Assembly (NCBI RefSeq): GCF_009858245.1
Contig: NZ_VMSB01000001.1
Location: forward strand, 1,178,001 to 1,242,000
Origin: Ornithinibacter aureus
GTDB taxonomy: Bacteria > Actinomycetota > Actinomycetes > Actinomycetales > Dermatophilaceae
Direction of reading: 5' to 3'
DNA: 64,000 bases
Positions 61,352 through 64,000 of the stretch are shown here, in pieces. The position numbers and the translations under genes were made by a program. The notes beneath the pieces are model-generated. The model was not told where the DNA came from. It searched no databases and saw only the letters and a list, made by a program, of their open reading frames with translations. Every line of letters begins with the position of its first letter. The first letter of the stretch is position 1.

Positions 61352-62920
61352 TCAGATCTGGGCCGACTCGAGCTGGCCGAGCAGCTCGGGGGCCCGAGCG
61401 TCAAGGCGTGCTCCCCCGACGACGACCCCGACGGCGAGCAACCCCAGCCCGTGGACGGTGCCGACGACGAGCGCCACCCACCGGCCAGTCGTCCCCGCTG
61501 TGGCCCAGGCCAGGACGGCGACGGGCGCAGTGAGTAGCACGGGGCCGACGAACGACACGATGGCCGTCAGGCACCCCTGGGCCGCTCCCCCGGAGGTCGC
61601 CGCGAACGGGTTGCCCCCGGTGCGCGGTGCCGTCCCCGGCAGGTACGCCCCGACGAGAACGGCCAACCCGAGGCTGGCGAAGAAGGCGACGAGGGTGACG
61701 GTGAGCCACGGCAGCGGCGACCGCACCATCCCTAGGGCCAGGCTCACGGCATACGTGAGGAGCACGACCGGCCCGAAGACCACGGTGGTCGCGAGCACCC
61801 GACCCAGCCGGTCCTGCCAGCCCGGCACGCCGACGGCGACGTGCAGCCACCACGCGGGCCCGTCGAAGGCGAGGTCGTTCATGAGCGTCAACCCGGCGAA
61901 CACCGCGAGCGACACCACCCCGGCACCGGCGAGGCCCGGCGTGTCCATGATGATCGCCTGCGCGACGAAGAACACCGGGAGCACGGCCGTGCGCAGGGCG
62001 ATCGACACCAGCCGGCTGTCCCGGTACCAGGCGCGGATGCGGCGCGCCGCGATGGTAGCCACCGGCGACGTGCCGAGCAGGGCTGGCAGGAAGCGCCCAG
62101 CCCCGATGCGCTGCCCGCCCGAACTCGTCAGCGGGGAGGTCAGCGTGCGCCGTACCTGCCGCACCCACACCCACCAGAGCAGGGCGAGGAACCCCAGGGC
62201 GAGCACCAGGTGCACCAGGGCGGTGCCCCACCGCCCGGTGGCGACGTCGAACGGCAGCCCCCAGGCCCAGCCGAAGGGCGTCCACGAGGCGATGCGGGCC
62301 GAGCGCGTCGCGTCGAACGAGCGCAGGTCCGACCCGAGCGTGCCGGTGGTCAGCAGCAGGTTCAGGCCCAGCGGCACCAGGGTCACGAGCGCGACGACGA
62401 CGGCGCCGAGGATCCGCCCGATGCGGCTCGTCATGACACCGGCCAGCGCACTCGTCACCGCCCGTGACAGCAGCACCGCCGTCAGCACCCCCAGCACCGC
62501 CGCGACGAGCGCCGCGCCGGCAGTGGCGGCGCCCGACGCCCAGCTGCCCACCTGCGCCAGGGCCAGCAGGCTCAGCATCAGGGCGGGGATGCCGGTGAGC
62601 GCGGCAGCGAGCAGACCGCGCGCGAGCTCGGCTGCCCGCAACGGGAGCACGGCGAAGCGGGCGGGATCCAGCAAGGAGTCCACACCCGTCGCGATGAGGC
62701 TGAGCACCGCCCACATCACGGTGGCGACCGTGAACAGGGGCACGACGAGAGCCGTGATCCGCAGCGGCTGGGCCACGAGCAGAACGAGGCCCGGCCCGAG
62801 CGTGCCGACGACGGCGAGCGCGGCGAGGCCGCCGACGATCGACGACGTGAGCTGGAGGGTGCTGCGGCTCATGGCCGTGCGCCACATCGAGAGGCGCAGC
62901 CGCACGATGAGCCACGTCAC
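61352..62920 (-). CDS. ABC transporter permease (multi-span exporter-type)
   Basis: 522 residues from a GTG at 62920 (the ATG at 62965 would overlap the ATPase gene by 35 bases). About ten to twelve hydrophobic segments arranged in pairs, with long Arg-rich loops, as in ABC-2-type exporters: SIVGGLAALAVVGTLGPGLVLLVAQP, VALVTLVPLGLNLLLTTGTLG, LVHLVLALGFLALLWWVWV and others. No substrate-binding protein or periplasmic domain. Together with the ATPase immediately upstream it forms a two-gene exporter of unknown cargo. Confidence 0.83.
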   Translation of the reverse strand: MTWLIVRLRLSMWRTAMSRSTLQLTSSIVGGLAALAVVGTLGPGLVLLVAQPLRITALVVPLFTVATVMWAVLSLIATGVDSLLDPARFAVLPLRAAELARGLLAAALTGIPALMLSLLALAQVGSWASGAATAGAALVAAVLGVLTAVLLSRAVTSALAGVMTSRIGRILGAVVVALVTLVPLGLNLLLTTGTLGSDLRSFDATRSARIASWTPFGWAWGLPFDVATGRWGTALVHLVLALGFLALLWWVWVRQVRRTLTSPLTSSGGQRIGAGRFLPALLGTSPVATIAARRIRAWYRDSRLVSIALRTAVLPVFFVAQAIIMDTPGLAGAGVVSLAVFAGLTLMNDLAFDGPAWWLHVAVGVPGWQDRLGRVLATTVVFGPVVLLTYAVSLALGMVRSPLPWLTVTLVAFFASLGLAVLVGAYLPGTAPRTGGNPFAATSGGAAQGCLTAIVSFVGPVLLTAPVAVLAWATAGTTGRWVALVVGTVHGLGLLAVGVVVGGARLDARAPELLGQLESAQI

Positions 62921-62930
62921 GGCATCCGCC

Positions 62931-63702
62931 TCAGCCCAGCCACGCCAGCCCGTCGCCGCCAACATCGGAAGCCCCGACCAGCTCGAGGAAGCGGTCGTGC
63001 AGCGACCCGCCCCGGGTCAGGCCCGTGACGGTGTCCTCGGCCAGCACCCGCCCGCCGGCGATCACGGCGACCCGGTCGCACAGCCCCTCGACGAGCTCCA
63101 TGACGTGGCTGGACATGACGACCGTGCCGCCGCCGGCGACGTAGCGGCGCAGGATGGTGCGGATCGTCTGCCCGGACACGGGGTCGACGGCCTCGAACGG
63201 CTCGTCGAGCACGAGCAGGCGCGGCGCGTGGATGAGCGCCGCCGCCAGGCTGATCTTCTTGACCATGCCGGCGGAGTAGTCGGCGACCACGGTGCTCGCG
63301 TCGTCGGCGAGGTCGAGCACGGCCAGCAGCTCGTCGGCACGGGCGGAGGTGACGTCGCGCGGCATCCGGCGCAACGCTCCGACGTAGGTCAGCAGCTCGC
63401 GCCCGGACAGCTGCTCGAACAGCCGCATGCCGTCGGGCGCGACACCCATGACCTCCTTCGCGGATGCCGGGTCGCGCCACACGTCGTGGCCGAGGACGTG
63501 CGCGGTGCCCCCGTCGGGGCGCAGCAGGCCGGTCGCCATCGACAGGGTCGTCGTCTTGCCGGCACCGTTGGGCCCGACGAGGCCGTAGAGCGAGCCGCGC
63601 GGCACCGCCAGGGAGAGTCCGTGGTCGACGCAGGCGCCCCCGGAACTCCTTGACCAGACCGGCCAGTTCGAGCGCCGGCCCGCCCCCCGGCGGATCAGTC
63701 AC
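62931..63702 (-). pseudogene. ABC transporter ATPase with a +1 frameshift
   Basis: Walker A GLVGPNGAGKTTTLS, a signature loop replaced by DYSAGMVKKISLAAAL, Walker B LLVLDEPFEAVDP and the His in VVMSSHVMELV show an ABC ATPase of exporter type. The N-terminal strand [22 protein letters not shown] (from a GTG at 63702) is in a different frame: a run of five C at 63637-63641 (G5 in the coding strand) has one base too many. Removing one G joins KEFRG to ACVDHGLSLAVPRGSLYG exactly as expected. Either a sequencing or assembly error, or a real disruption. A start at 63605 would lose the first 30 residues. The gene overlaps the end of ilvD by 8 bases. Confidence 0.75.
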
Positions 63703-64000
63703 ACACGGCGCCCTGGCTGGCGCTGCCGACCAGGCGCCGGTACTTCGCGAGCACTCCGCGGGTGTACTTGGCCTCGGGGTGCGTCACGCCCTCGGCGCGC
63801 CGACGCTCGAGCTCGTCGTCGTCGACGAGCAGGTCGAGGCGACCGTTGGCGACGTCGAGTCGGATGCCGTCGCCGTCACGCACGTACGCGATCGGACCCT
63901 CGTCGACGGCCTCGGGAGCGACGTGGCCGACGCACAGGCCGGTGGTGCCGCCGGAGAACCGGCCGTCGGTGAGGAGCAGGACGTCCTTGCCCAGACCGGC
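63695..64000 (-). CDS. ilvD: Dihydroxy-acid dehydratase (C-terminal part)
   Basis: Third common step of Val/Ile synthesis, an Fe-S dehydratase. Only the last 101 codons are in the window, beginning beyond 64000. [29 protein letters not shown] is the unmistakable IlvD segment, followed by [21 protein letters not shown] and the C-terminus [28 protein letters not shown]. It completes the set of ilv genes in this region. Confidence 0.96.
   Translation of the reverse strand, partial: AGLGKDVLLLTDGRFSGGTTGLCVGHVAPEAVDEGPIAYVRDGDGIRLDVANGRLDLLVDDDELERRRAEGVTHPEAKYTRGVLAKYRRLVGSASQGAVCD

Overview
The window is about 70% G+C by eye and carries a gene order typical of Actinomycetota: smc/rnc/mutM/rpmF/coaD/rsmD/recG/rpmB, then thiL/ddl/gpsA/plsC/cofC/murA/hup, then leuCD/ndgR, gltX with tRNA-Glu and tRNA-Gln, and serA/leuB/ilvCNB. 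Zinc-type (C+) L28 and L32, an F420-pathway cofC, an actinobacterial NdgR next to leuCD and several apparently leaderless starts point to a Micrococcales-like actinobacterium, plausibly Intrasporangiaceae. The family placement is inference. Nearly all of the sequence is coding, and no prophage, insertion sequence, CRISPR array or integrase was seen.

Layout. 1-14527 (minus strand) is a housekeeping block running from a DAK2/DegV kinase through recG, rsmD, coaD, rpmF, rnc and mutM to smc, interrupted by two cell-envelope acyltransferase-SGNH genes and a hemerythrin. 14671-23935 holds rpmB, thiL, a stand-alone Lrp-type effector domain, a DUF3515 lipoprotein, ddl, a trans-sulfuration enzyme, gpsA-plsC, cofC with an unusual C-terminal extension, murA and hup. 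24152-31609 holds leuCD with the divergent regulator ndgR, an orphan siroheme-type Rossmann protein, a BASS transporter, two tRNAs, gltX and an FAH-family enzyme. 31663-41558 holds secreted hydrolases (SGNH, M28, S8), a ComB-like phosphatase and the citramalate synthase cimA. 41716-47966 is a FadR-type-regulated GlnA4-like, aldehyde dehydrogenase, SDR, amidohydrolase operon that ends in an NAPE-PLD-like metallohydrolase. 48025-64000 is dominated by branched-chain amino acid genes (ilvE, leuB, ilvC, ilvN, ilvB, a second ilvE-like gene, ilvD) plus serA, an ABC exporter whose ATPase gene is frameshifted, and an unknown membrane protein.

How the genes work together. cimA, leuCD, leuB, ilvBN, ilvC, ilvD and ilvE together encode a complete threonine-independent route from pyruvate and acetyl-CoA to isoleucine, and most of the valine and leucine routes. 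Two of these transcripts (ilvB and cimA) begin with short peptide-coding leaders rich in Val/Leu/Ile, each followed by a hairpin and a U-tailed terminator, so both look like ribosome-mediated attenuators of the same design. leuCD faces NdgR across a perfect palindrome.

Signals outside the usual feature list: an octamer, GGATGCCG/CGGCATCC, that recurs roughly every 0.85 kb in all reading frames; a dispersed palindromic repeat (33648 and 54228) with other long palindromes nearby; and a probable CTG or ATT start codon for the DUF3515 lipoprotein.
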